NCBI RefSeq assembly: GCF_000787775.1
Contig: NZ_BBPM01000003.1
Location: forward strand, 205,740 to 269,558
DNA: 63,819 nucleotides
Source: Streptacidiphilus carbonis
GTDB lineage: Bacteria; Actinomycetota; Actinomycetes; Streptomycetales; Streptomycetaceae
Reading direction: 5' to 3'
A program made the translations under genes and the position numbers. Under the pieces are notes generated by a model. That model searched no databases. It had not been told where the DNA came from and worked only from the letters and a program-made list of their open reading frames with translations. Below, piece by piece: positions 43,769-52,152 of the stretch (position 1 is the first letter of the stretch; each line of letters opens with the position of its first letter).

Positions 43769-44529
43769 GCCTCGATCAGCAGGACGGCCACCTTGCGGCC
43801 GGAGTACTGCTGCTGACCGGTGATCAGGCGGCCGTCGCGCACCGCGAAGGGCTTCCACAGGCCGCCCTGGACGTAGTTGGCGCCGCGGGCCTTCAGCGCC
43901 GGCTCCAGCCGCAGCTCGCGCGGGGTGATCTCGCGACCGTTGCGCTCGTCGGAGAACTCCTCCTCGATGTCGGCGAAGGCCGTCACGGTCTTTCCCTGCA
44001 CCAGGTAGGAGCCGTCCGAGAGGGTGGCGTCCACCAGGGCGGCCACCCCGTGGCACAGCACGGCGGTGGGCTTCTCGGACTCGTAGAAGGCGCGGATCGC
44101 CTGGTGCAGGTCCTTGTTGTCGCGGAAGGTGAAGCTGGGCGACTGGCCCCCGCAGACCACGATGGCGTCGAAGTCGTCCGGGTCCAGGTCCGCCAGCCGG
44201 GGGGTGTCCTCCAGCAGCGCCATCAGCTCGGGGGTGTTCAGGAAGCCCATGCTGATCAGGTCGTCGGCGGACCAGCGGCTGGCGTCGCGGGGGTCGCTGA
44301 GCCGGTCGACCTCCACCTTGCCGCCGTCCGGGCTGGCGACCGTGACCTCGTAGCCGACCTGGGAGAACTCGAAGTAGGGATGGGTCAGTTCGGCGGCCCA
44401 GAAACCGACGCTCCATCCGGTGGTGGTGGAGACGGCCGAGTTGGCCACCACCATCAGCACGCGCGTCGGTGCGGTCCGGACCGTGTCGATCGACGAGTGG
44501 TGCACGGGGGCGGGGGGTGTGGCAGTCAC
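43756..44529 (-). CDS. DJ-1/PfpI-family protein, Hsp31/glyoxalase III-like (third of three)
   Basis: GTG 44529 has AGGAGG seven bases upstream. The 257 residues show the Hsp31-type pattern TGWSVGFWAAELTHPYFEF (Glu47) and YEVTVASPDGG. The elbow is TAVLCHGVAALV, with Cys159-His160. Yeast and plant relatives convert methylglyoxal to lactate without cofactors. Three different DJ-1 subtypes in one operon suggest repeated handling of reactive carbonyl compounds. Just upstream are LtrA and the aldehyde dehydrogenase. Confidence 0.87.
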   Translation of the reverse strand: MTATPPAPVHHSSIDTVRTAPTRVLMVVANSAVSTTTGWSVGFWAAELTHPYFEFSQVGYEVTVASPDGGKVEVDRLSDPRDASRWSADDLISMGFLNTPELMALLEDTPRLADLDPDDFDAIVVCGGQSPSFTFRDNKDLHQAIRAFYESEKPTAVLCHGVAALVDATLSDGSYLVQGKTVTAFADIEEEFSDERNGREITPRELRLEPALKARGANYVQGGLWKPFAVRDGRLITGQQQYSGRKVAVLLIEALGH

Positions 44530-44654
44530 CGGTGGTCCTCCTGATCGATCGGAACATGCGTCAAGTCCAGGTGTAGCCAAGGAAGTTGCCCGCACGGCCG
44601 GACGGCGGCGGCGGTCCGCGCACTGCGCGGACTGACCGCCGGTACTTCGGCAAG

Positions 44655-45863
44655 TCAGTCCGGTCGGTCCGGGTCGGACGGCGTGAACGAGACCACCACG
44701 GCGGCGCCGACCAGCAGGGCCATCAGCACACCGGTGGCCAGCACCGCGAAGCCGGTCAGGGCGAAGAACGGGATGACCGCGGCGGCCAGCGGGAAGACGG
44801 CGTTGCCGGCCACTCCGGTGGCGTGCGGACGGAGGTGGAGCACCCACACCATCAGCAGGAACAGCGCCACCGGGACGCAGAAGGCCAGGTTCGCCGCGAT
44901 CTCGCTGAGCTGCGAGGCACCCTTGACCCGGTCCACGCCGACGCCCAGCCCGGCCCCGACCGCGGCGGCCCCGGCGTAGACGAACAGGTGCCCGTAGCCC
45001 CAGACGAAGCCGACCTTGTTGGAGCGCAGGAAGCCGTGCGCGGGCTTGGCGAAGTAGAGCCACCACATCGAGAACAGCGTCAGCAGTCCGCCCGCGGCGA
45101 TGCAGTACAGGCTCAGCGGCGGGTGCGGGGCGTCCACGGCGACCTGGACCGCGGTGGTCGAGGCCAGCACCGACTCCCCCAGCACGATCAGGGTGAACAG
45201 GCCGAAGCGCTCGGCGATGTGCTGGGGGTGCCAGGGGCTGACCCCGGCCCGGCGCGCCCAGAGCGGCACCGCGAGCTCGGCGGCGGCCATCAGCGGCCAC
45301 AGCGCCAGCCTGCAGCCGGGCGGCGACGCCAGCAGCAGCACCGCCCAGCCGCCCCAGCAGCAGCTCACTCCGGCCGCGTAGCGCAGCGCGGTGCGCCGGC
45401 CGCTGGGGTAGCTGTGCGCGGCCCGCAGCCACTGGGCCACCAGTCCGCAGCGCATGATCGCGTAACCGGCCACCACGGTGCTGAAGTCGTGCAGGGTGAA
45501 GGCCCGCGGCACACCGGCGGCCAGCACCAGCACCCCGGCGATCTGCACCAGGGTGCTGAGCCGGTAGAGCGCGTCGTCGGTGTCGTAGGTGGAGGCGAAC
45601 CAGGTGAAGTTCACCCAGGCCCACCAGATCGAGAAGAAGACCGTGGCGTAGCCGATCAGTCCCTGCCCGACGTGGCCCGCGCCCAGGCTGTGCCGCAGCT
45701 GGCTGCCGGCCTGGGACACGGCCACCGCGAAGCACAGGTCGAACAGCAGCTCCAGCGGGGTGGAGACGCGGTGCTCCTGGGCCGGGTTGCGGGCCACCAT
45801 CGGGCGGAGCCAGTGGTGCGTGCCGCGGGTGCGGACCGGCCGGGGACGGGTCAGGATGCTCAT
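44655..45863 (-). CDS. ltrA: LtrA-family (low temperature requirement protein A) membrane protein
   Basis: A 402-residue protein with 10-11 membrane helices. Family motifs are VSTPLELLFDLCFAVAVSQ near the start, FFSIWWAWVNFTWFASTYDTDDALYR, and HIAERFGLFTLIVLGESVLA in the middle. MWWLYFAKPAHGF and FVWGYGHLFVYAGAAAVGAGL follow. The biochemical role of LtrA is not known in any organism I can cite. It lies 36 bp after the aldehyde dehydrogenase. Confidence 0.9.
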   Translation of the reverse strand: MSILTRPRPVRTRGTHHWLRPMVARNPAQEHRVSTPLELLFDLCFAVAVSQAGSQLRHSLGAGHVGQGLIGYATVFFSIWWAWVNFTWFASTYDTDDALYRLSTLVQIAGVLVLAAGVPRAFTLHDFSTVVAGYAIMRCGLVAQWLRAAHSYPSGRRTALRYAAGVSCCWGGWAVLLLASPPGCRLALWPLMAAAELAVPLWARRAGVSPWHPQHIAERFGLFTLIVLGESVLASTTAVQVAVDAPHPPLSLYCIAAGGLLTLFSMWWLYFAKPAHGFLRSNKVGFVWGYGHLFVYAGAAAVGAGLGVGVDRVKGASQLSEIAANLAFCVPVALFLLMVWVLHLRPHATGVAGNAVFPLAAAVIPFFALTGFAVLATGVLMALLVGAAVVVSFTPSDPDRPD

Positions 45864-45899
45864 CAGAGCCTCTTAGTCGTGCTCGTCGGTCACACCGGG

Positions 45900-47381
45900 T
45901 CAGTCGCGCTGGTCGATCCAGACGGACTTGGTCTGGGTGTAGCTCTCCATCGTCTCCGGGCCCAGCTCGCGCCCGTAGCCGGAGGACTTGTAGCCGCCCA
46001 TCGGCATCGAGGAGTCGAACTGGGTGTACGTGTTGACCCAGCAGGTTCCGGCCTTCAGCGCCCGGGCCATCCGGTGGGCGCGCTTGACGTCCCGGGTGTG
46101 CACACCCGACGCCAGGCCGTAGGGGGTGCCGTTGGCCAGCGCCACGGCCTCCTCCTCGGTGTCGAACGGAATGACCGTCAGCACCGGCCCGAAGATCTCC
46201 TCCTGGGCGATCCGCATGGTGTTGTCCGCGCCGGTGAAGACCGTGGGCCGGTAGTAGAGGCCCTTGGGCTGCTGCTCCGAGTGGTACGCGCTGCCGCCGG
46301 CCGCCAGCTCGGCGCCGTCGGCCAGGCCGACCTCGACGTACTCGGCGACCTTGCGGAACTGGCCCTCGTGGCCCAGGGGTCCGAAGTAGGTACCGGGGTC
46401 CAGCGGGTCGCCCGGGACGACCCCTGCGGCGCGCTCCGCGATCCGTCCGGCCACCTCGTCGTAGACCGGGCGCTGCACCAGCAGCCGCGAGCCCGCCACG
46501 CAGACCTGGCCGGAGTTGAAGAAGCCGGCCCAGAAGGCGTCCTCGACGGCCTGGTCCAGGTAGGCGTCGGCGAAGACGATGTTGGCGGACTTGCCGCCGA
46601 GCTCCAGGGTGACCTTCTTCAGGGTGTCCGCCGCGGAGCGCACGATCGACTGGCCGATCGCGGTGGAGCCGGTGAAGGTCACCTTGTCCACCTTCGGGTG
46701 CGCCACCAGGGCCCGGCCGAGTTCCGTGCCGGGGCCGGTGACCACGTTCAGCACGCCCTCGGGCAGTCCGGCCTCGGCCAGCAGCGCGGCGATCTTCAGC
46801 GCCGACAGCGGGGTGGTCTCGGCCGGCTTGTGCACCACGGTGTTGCCCGCGGCCAGCGCCGGGGCCAGCTTGCTGCAGGACAGCAGCAGCGGGAAGTTGA
46901 ACGGGGTGATCGCGCCGACCACGCCCACCGGCTCGCGCAGGGTGTAGCTGAAGGTGGGGGTGGCGGTGGGACGGGTGGCTCCGCCCAGCTCGCTGGTGGC
47001 CAGTCCGCCGAAGTAGCGGTACATCTGGGCGGCGATCGGCACGTCGTGGCCGACCGAGAAGGAGATCGGCTTGCCCATGTCGACGGTCTCCAGGTAGCCG
47101 ATCTCCTGGGCGTCGCGTTCGATCAGCTCGGCCGCGCGGATCAGCACCTTGGCGCGGTCGTGCACGGACATCCGCGGCCAGGGTCCCTCGTCGAAGGCCC
47201 GGCGGGCGGCTTCCACCGCCGCGTCGAGGTCCTGGACGGAGGCCGCGGCCACGTCGGTGGTCCGGGAGCCGTCGGCCGGGTTGACGGTGGCCTGGGTGCG
47301 GCCGTCCCGGGCGTCGGTCCAGGAGCCGGCGATGAACAGCCGCCCCGGTCCGACCACGGGCGGTGCGGGGGTCTCGGTCAT
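45900..47381 (-). CDS. NAD(P)+-dependent aldehyde dehydrogenase
   Basis: A 493-residue class I/II-like ALDH. AGSWTDARDGRTQATVNPADG starts the fold, and ITPFNFPLLLSCSKLAPALAAGNTVVHKPAETTP binds NAD. FTGSTAIGQSIVRSAA is the Rossmann turn, VTLELGGKSANIVFADA has the catalytic Glu, and FNSGQVCVAGSRLLVQ the catalytic Cys. The C-terminus has GGYKSSGYGRELG. It should oxidise an aldehyde to a carboxylate, plausibly the product of the ThDP enzyme or a GMC oxidase in the same block. Confidence 0.93.
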   Translation of the reverse strand: MTETPAPPVVGPGRLFIAGSWTDARDGRTQATVNPADGSRTTDVAAASVQDLDAAVEAARRAFDEGPWPRMSVHDRAKVLIRAAELIERDAQEIGYLETVDMGKPISFSVGHDVPIAAQMYRYFGGLATSELGGATRPTATPTFSYTLREPVGVVGAITPFNFPLLLSCSKLAPALAAGNTVVHKPAETTPLSALKIAALLAEAGLPEGVLNVVTGPGTELGRALVAHPKVDKVTFTGSTAIGQSIVRSAADTLKKVTLELGGKSANIVFADAYLDQAVEDAFWAGFFNSGQVCVAGSRLLVQRPVYDEVAGRIAERAAGVVPGDPLDPGTYFGPLGHEGQFRKVAEYVEVGLADGAELAAGGSAYHSEQQPKGLYYRPTVFTGADNTMRIAQEEIFGPVLTVIPFDTEEEAVALANGTPYGLASGVHTRDVKRAHRMARALKAGTCWVNTYTQFDSSMPMGGYKSSGYGRELGPETMESYTQTKSVWIDQRD

Positions 47382-47404
47382 GGTCTGGCTCTCCTAACGG
47401 GAAC

Positions 47405-47444
47405 GCCGGCGGCCGGGCGCGGGGAGGTGCGCCCGGCCGCCGGC
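47405..47444 (-). terminator. Perfect 16-bp hairpin between MFS exporter and ALDH genes
   Basis: GCCGGCGGCCGGGCGC pairs exactly with GCGCCCGGCCGCCGGC over an 8-nt loop, 7 nt after the MFS stop codon. It is the strongest of the intra-operon hairpins. No U-run, so partial termination or 3'-end protection is likely. Confidence 0.65.
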
Positions 47445-47451
47445 TGAGGGG

Positions 47452-48810
47452 TCAGTGGGCGCCGACGGGCACCGGGGCCACCGTGCTCCCCGCCGCGTCG
47501 TGGGTGGCCAGGCAGCAGGGTCCGGGGGTGTGCTGGACCACTGGCTGGTGGGCGCCGACGCGTCCGCTGCGGTGGTGCCGCGAGACGAACGGCAGGCTGC
47601 CGAGGGCGATCACGACCAGGACCGCGACCACCGCGGTGAACACGTTGGTGGTGGTGTGCAGGCCGGCGTGCGGCACCGCGATGCCCGCCGCGATGGCGGG
47701 CAGGCACATGGCCAGGTAGGCCACCACGTACACGCCGGCCAGCAGTTCGCCGCGGTGCACCGGGTCGGCCAGCGCCGCCATCGAGCGGAAGGCGCCCATG
47801 AAGGCCGAGCCCCAGCCGAGGCCGAGGATCGCGGTGCCGGTGAAGAAGAGCGCGGCCGAGCCCTGGGAAAGCGACAGGGTGTCCACCCCGAGGCCGACCA
47901 GCAGCAGCACCCCGCCGAGCACGATCGGGCGCAGCCCGGTCAGCCGGCCGAAGAGCAGCTGGGCCACGGTGCCGCCGCCGGCCAGCGCGGTGACCACCAG
48001 GCCGCCGAGCACATGGCTGTTGCTGTGCAGCATCTGCGCCACCAGGGACGGCCCCAGCGAGAGGAACAGTCCGCCGATGGCCCAGACCGCGACGATGGTC
48101 AGCGCGACCAGCGCGAAGGGACGGCGGGCGGCCTTGGGGATGGAGATCCGCCGGGGCACGATCCGGAACCCGTGGCCGGCGCTGGGCGCCGTCTCGGGCA
48201 GGAACAGCAGCGCCACGCCGAGGCAGGCGAAGACCAGCAGCAGGATGATGTACGAGAGCTTGGTGGGCGAGGGCGCGTACTGCACCAGCAGGCCCGAGCC
48301 GAGTGCGCCCAGGGCCATGCCGAAGGTGGGCGCCACGGTGTTGATCAGCATGCCGCGGGCCGGGGCGCTCCTCGGCGACAGCTCGATCAGCGCCGCGCCC
48401 AGGGTGCCGGTGGCGATGCCGACGCCGACGCCCTGCACCGCGCGGGCGACCAGCAGCCACCACACATTGCCGGCCACGGCGAACAGCACCATGGCGACGA
48501 CCATCAGCAGCAGCGAGAACACCAGCACCGGACGGCGGCCGACGGTGTCGGACAGGGAGCCGAACAGCAGCATGCTCGCCAGCACGAACAGGGCGTAGAC
48601 CCCGAACACCACGGTGATCATCGCTGCCGAGAAGTGCCAGCGCTGCTGGTAGATCACATACATGGGTGACGGGACCGTCGAGGAGATCAGCAGGAGCACC
48701 GACACCAGGCCGACGAGCCAGAAGGCGCCGCCGCGCGGCAGGCCCCTGCTCCGGCCGGTGTCCGCGGGCGCGGCGGGCGCCTGGACCCCGGGACTGTTTG
48801 TGGAAACCAC
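47452..48810 (-). CDS. MFS transporter (efflux type)
   Basis: A 452-residue, 12-helix major facilitator. GTG 48810 is preceded by GAAGGAG. LISSTVPSPMYVIYQQRWHFSAAMITVVFGVYALFVLASMLLFGSLSDTVGRRPVLV has the motif-A loop GSLSDTVGRRP between helices 2 and 3, and the antiporter motif-C-like region is near FGMALGALGSGLLVQ. DHA1-like exporters of this kind remove small molecules; as the only transporter in the block it is the best candidate to export its product. Confidence 0.88.
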   Translation of the reverse strand: MVSTNSPGVQAPAAPADTGRSRGLPRGGAFWLVGLVSVLLLISSTVPSPMYVIYQQRWHFSAAMITVVFGVYALFVLASMLLFGSLSDTVGRRPVLVFSLLLMVVAMVLFAVAGNVWWLLVARAVQGVGVGIATGTLGAALIELSPRSAPARGMLINTVAPTFGMALGALGSGLLVQYAPSPTKLSYIILLLVFACLGVALLFLPETAPSAGHGFRIVPRRISIPKAARRPFALVALTIVAVWAIGGLFLSLGPSLVAQMLHSNSHVLGGLVVTALAGGGTVAQLLFGRLTGLRPIVLGGVLLLVGLGVDTLSLSQGSAALFFTGTAILGLGWGSAFMGAFRSMAALADPVHRGELLAGVYVVAYLAMCLPAIAAGIAVPHAGLHTTTNVFTAVVAVLVVIALGSLPFVSRHHRSGRVGAHQPVVQHTPGPCCLATHDAAGSTVAPVPVGAH

Positions 48811-48953
48811 GATGACTTCTCCTTCGTGCTTTTGAGGCGGTCTGTCCAGCCAACCGGGCGGGGGCGGTCGGGCGCCGCCCTTCCGGCGGCGGGACGCCGG
48901 ATACGTCGGGTACGGACTGGTACTACGTCAGGTCCGGGCGGCTGAACACCAGT

Positions 48954-50543
48954 TCAGACCGACCGCAGGTCCTCCTTGATGAACTGCGCGACGCGCTCGC
49001 CGATCATCACCACGCTGGTGTGCGGGTTGGCGGAGACCAGCGAGGGCATGACCGAGGCGTCGGCCACCCGCAGCCCCTCGACCCCGTGCACCTTCAGCCG
49101 CGGGTCCACCACGGCGTGGCTGTCGGCCCCCATCCGGCAGGAGCCGGCGAAGTGGTAGTAGGAACCGGTGTTGGCCAGCACCCAGTCGCGCACCTCGGCG
49201 CGGGTGGTGGCCTGCGGGCCCGGGGCCACCTCGGTGATGCCCCAGTCGTCGGTGAACGCCCTGGTCCGGTAGACCTCCCGGGCGATCTCCACCATGGTGG
49301 TGGTGCGCTCCAGGTCGACCGGCTCGCCGTAGTAGTTGGCGCTGATCCGCGGGTGCAGGGTCGGGTCGGAACCGGCCAGCCGCACCTCGCCGCGGGACTG
49401 CGGCCGGACCAGGCCGGGCAGGCTCAGCACCACATGCGGGTCCACCAGTTCCTGCACCGGCGCGACCGGCTGCCCGGTCTGCACCCGGCGGATCACGTTG
49501 GCGAAGAACCTGTCGCCGAACGGCGCCCGGTGGACCAGGCAGATCTCCAGGTCCGGGACGGCCAGCAGGGGCTCGGAGTTGCAGAACAGCGCGACCTCGG
49601 TGACCTGGCCCAGCGGGTCGGGCCCGGGCTTGTCCAGATAGCCGATCGGCCCGATCACCAGCGGGTGGTCCTGGAAGTTGCGGCCCACCCCGGGCAGGCT
49701 GCCGCGCACCGCGATACCCGCCTCGGCCAGCCACTCCGGGTCGCCCAGGCCGGAGAGCATCAGCAGCTTCGGCGACTGGATCGCCCCGGCGCTGACCACC
49801 ACCTCGGCGGAGGCGTGCACGGTCTCGGTGCGGCCGTCGCGCAGGTACTCCACCCCGGTGCAGCGGTCGCCGCTGAACAGCAGCCGCGCGGCCAGCGCCC
49901 CGGTGCGGGTGGTCAGATTGGGCCGGTCCAGGGCGGGCTGCAGGTAGCCGGTGTAGGCGCCGTTGCGGGCCCCGTCCCTGATGTCGACATGGTGCCAGCC
50001 GGCCCCGAGGTCCTGGGCGTTGAAGTCGGCCACGGTCGGATACCCCAGCTCGGCGCAGGCCTTGAGGAAGGTCTCCGAGACAGGGCTGCCGGTGTCCTTG
50101 GCGTTGACCACCTGGATCGGTCCGGCGTGGCCCGCCCGGGGGTTGGTGCCGTCCTGCTGGTTCTCCAGCCGCTGCAGATACGGCAGCACCTCCCGGGCGG
50201 ACCAGCCGGCCGCGCCCTGGTAGGCCCACGCGTCGTAGTCGGCGTCCCGGCCCCGGGTGTGGATCATGTGGTAGATGTTCGAGGTGCCGCCCAGGCCGCG
50301 GCCGGCGGCCGAGTAGACCCGGGTGCCGCCGAGGCCGGGCTGGGGCTCGCTCATGTAGGCCCAGTCCAGGTCGGTGAGCAGCACCTCGTTCCAGCGGTGC
50401 GGGCTGGTCACCGCGTCGGTGACCTCCGCCGTGCCGGCTTCCAGCAGCAGCACGGTGGCGTCGGACAGTTCGCTCAGTCTGGAGGCGATCACGGAGCCTG
50501 CGGCTCCCGCGCCGACGATGACGAAGTCGAAGCTCTCGGGCAT
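48954..50543 (-). CDS. GMC-family FAD-dependent oxidoreductase (1)
   Basis: A 529-residue flavoenzyme. FDFVIVGAGAAGSVIASRLSE binds the ADP part of FAD. AAGRGLGGTSNIYHMIHTRG is GMC signature 1, and VVSAGAIQSPKLLMLSGLG signature 2. GSYYHFAGSCRMGADSHAVVDPRLKVHGVEGLRVADASVMP contains the catalytic His and the last FAD-binding strand, and ANPHTSVVMIGERVA the second active-site His. Relatives oxidise alcohols or sugars (choline, glucose, aryl alcohols). Two GMC genes stand side by side, 49 bp apart; ATG 50543 is used. Confidence 0.92.
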   Translation of the reverse strand: MPESFDFVIVGAGAAGSVIASRLSELSDATVLLLEAGTAEVTDAVTSPHRWNEVLLTDLDWAYMSEPQPGLGGTRVYSAAGRGLGGTSNIYHMIHTRGRDADYDAWAYQGAAGWSAREVLPYLQRLENQQDGTNPRAGHAGPIQVVNAKDTGSPVSETFLKACAELGYPTVADFNAQDLGAGWHHVDIRDGARNGAYTGYLQPALDRPNLTTRTGALAARLLFSGDRCTGVEYLRDGRTETVHASAEVVVSAGAIQSPKLLMLSGLGDPEWLAEAGIAVRGSLPGVGRNFQDHPLVIGPIGYLDKPGPDPLGQVTEVALFCNSEPLLAVPDLEICLVHRAPFGDRFFANVIRRVQTGQPVAPVQELVDPHVVLSLPGLVRPQSRGEVRLAGSDPTLHPRISANYYGEPVDLERTTTMVEIAREVYRTRAFTDDWGITEVAPGPQATTRAEVRDWVLANTGSYYHFAGSCRMGADSHAVVDPRLKVHGVEGLRVADASVMPSLVSANPHTSVVMIGERVAQFIKEDLRSV

Positions 50544-50592
50544 GGTTCGGTTCCTCACTCGGCAGTGGTAGGACCGGAGTTCGGTGCAGGCC

Positions 50593-52152
50593 CTATGCGG
50601 GCCGGGTGGCGGGGGCGACCAGGTCGGCCGCCTTCTCGCCGATCATGATCGCGGCGGCGTTGGTGTTGCCCCGGGTGATGGTCGGCATGATCGAGGCGTC
50701 CACGACCCGGAGGCCGTCCACACCGCGCACCCGCAGCGCCGGGTCGACCACGCAGTCCTCGTGGACGCCCATCCGGCAGGTGCCGACCGGGTGCCAGACG
50801 GTGGACGCGTAGGCGCGGACGTAGGCCTCCAGCTCGCTGCGGCGCGCCTCCGCCCCGGGAGCCAGCTCGCGACCGGCGAACGGGGCGAAGGCCGGGCGGC
50901 CGGCCAGTTCGCGGGCCAGTTCCAGGCCCCGGACCAGGACCTCCAGGTCGGCCGGGTGCTCCAGGTAGTGCGGGTCGACCACCGGGAGGTCCTCCGGACG
51001 GTCCGAGGCCAGCGTCACCGAGCCCCGGCTGCGCGGCTGGACCACGATCGGGGCGAAGGTGAATCCGGGCCCGTCGGTCTTGAAGGTGTCGTCGACGAAC
51101 TGGACCGGGCCGAAGAAGAACTGCAGGTCCGGGTCGTCGGCTCCGGAGTCCCGCCCGGTGGCGGTCACCAGGCCCGCCTCGGAGAGCAGTTGCGGGAAGG
51201 GCAGGTCCACCAGGCTCTCGAAGGCGATGCCGACCAGCAGGTGGTCCTGCAGGTTGCGGCCCACCCCGGGCAGGTCGACCAGGGTCCGGATGCCGTGCCC
51301 GCGCAGCTGCTCGGCCGGGCCGATCCCGGACAGCATCAGCAGCTTGGGGGTGGCCAGCGCGCCCGCGGCCAGCACCACCTCGCTGCCGGCCAGCGCCTGC
51401 CGGACCACGCCCTGGTGCAGATAGCGCACCCCGACCGCCCTGCCGTCCCGCAGCAGCACCTGCTGGACCGACGCGTCGGTGCGCACCGTCAGCCGCGGGT
51501 CGGCCAGCACCGGGCCGAGGTACGCCACCGAGGTGCTGCAGCGCTGGTCGTCCTTGGTCCGGGTGGACTGGTAGTAGAAGGCGGTGTCCTCCTGCCGCTC
51601 GGCGTTGTAGTCGCCCTCGCCGGCGGCCAGACCCGTCTCCAGCGCCGCGGCGACGAACGCCCGGGCCACCGGCGAGGGGTCCTCGTAGCCGACCACGCTG
51701 AGCGGACCGGCCGTGCCCCGGTACCCGTCGCCGTCGGCGCCCGCGTCCGCGAACGCCTCGGCCCGGGTGAAGTACGGCAGCACGTCGCGGTAGCCCCAAC
51801 CCGTGTTGCCCCGGGCCTGCCAGCCGTCGAAGTCCCTGCGGTTGCCGCGGACGTACATCATCGCGTTGACCGAGCTTCCGCCGCCCAGCAGCCGGCCCTG
51901 GGGCAGTGGTATCCGCCGTCCTTCCAGCCCGGGTTGAGGTGTCGTCAGATACGGCCACACGTACTCGGGCCGGTCCCACATGGAGGCCGTCGACGGGATG
52001 TCGGTGCGGTGCACCACGGCCCGGTCGTCCGGGCCGCCGGCCTCCAGCAGCAGCACCCTGGCCCCGGTCCGCTCGATCAGGCGCCGGGCGAGGACGCAGC
52101 CGGCGCTTCCTGCGCCGACGATGACGTAGTCGTGCTCTTCCTGCCGGTCCAT
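50593..52152 (-). CDS. GMC-family FAD-dependent oxidoreductase (2)
   Basis: A 519-residue paralogue of the next gene, only moderately alike. HDYVIVGAGSAGCVLARRLIE binds FAD, PQGRLLGGGSSVNAMMYVRGNRRD is signature 1, and VVLAAGALATPKLLMLSGIGP signature 2. ASTVWHPVGTCRMG has the catalytic His, and TRGNTNAAAIMIGEKAADL has Asn at the second position (His-Asn pair, as in choline/alcohol oxidases). Its start (52152) lies 76 bp inside the 3' end of the transposase-like gene, so translation is coupled. Confidence 0.92.
   Translation of the reverse strand: MDRQEEHDYVIVGAGSAGCVLARRLIERTGARVLLLEAGGPDDRAVVHRTDIPSTASMWDRPEYVWPYLTTPQPGLEGRRIPLPQGRLLGGGSSVNAMMYVRGNRRDFDGWQARGNTGWGYRDVLPYFTRAEAFADAGADGDGYRGTAGPLSVVGYEDPSPVARAFVAAALETGLAAGEGDYNAERQEDTAFYYQSTRTKDDQRCSTSVAYLGPVLADPRLTVRTDASVQQVLLRDGRAVGVRYLHQGVVRQALAGSEVVLAAGALATPKLLMLSGIGPAEQLRGHGIRTLVDLPGVGRNLQDHLLVGIAFESLVDLPFPQLLSEAGLVTATGRDSGADDPDLQFFFGPVQFVDDTFKTDGPGFTFAPIVVQPRSRGSVTLASDRPEDLPVVDPHYLEHPADLEVLVRGLELARELAGRPAFAPFAGRELAPGAEARRSELEAYVRAYASTVWHPVGTCRMGVHEDCVVDPALRVRGVDGLRVVDASIMPTITRGNTNAAAIMIGEKAADLVAPATRPA

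Noticed and set aside
48811..48953. The GC-rich stem after the first GMC gene as a fifth member of the hairpin series
   Set aside because: Its arms (CGCCGCC/GGCGGCG around 48885-48898) are only 7 bp and such stems are common by chance at this base composition.
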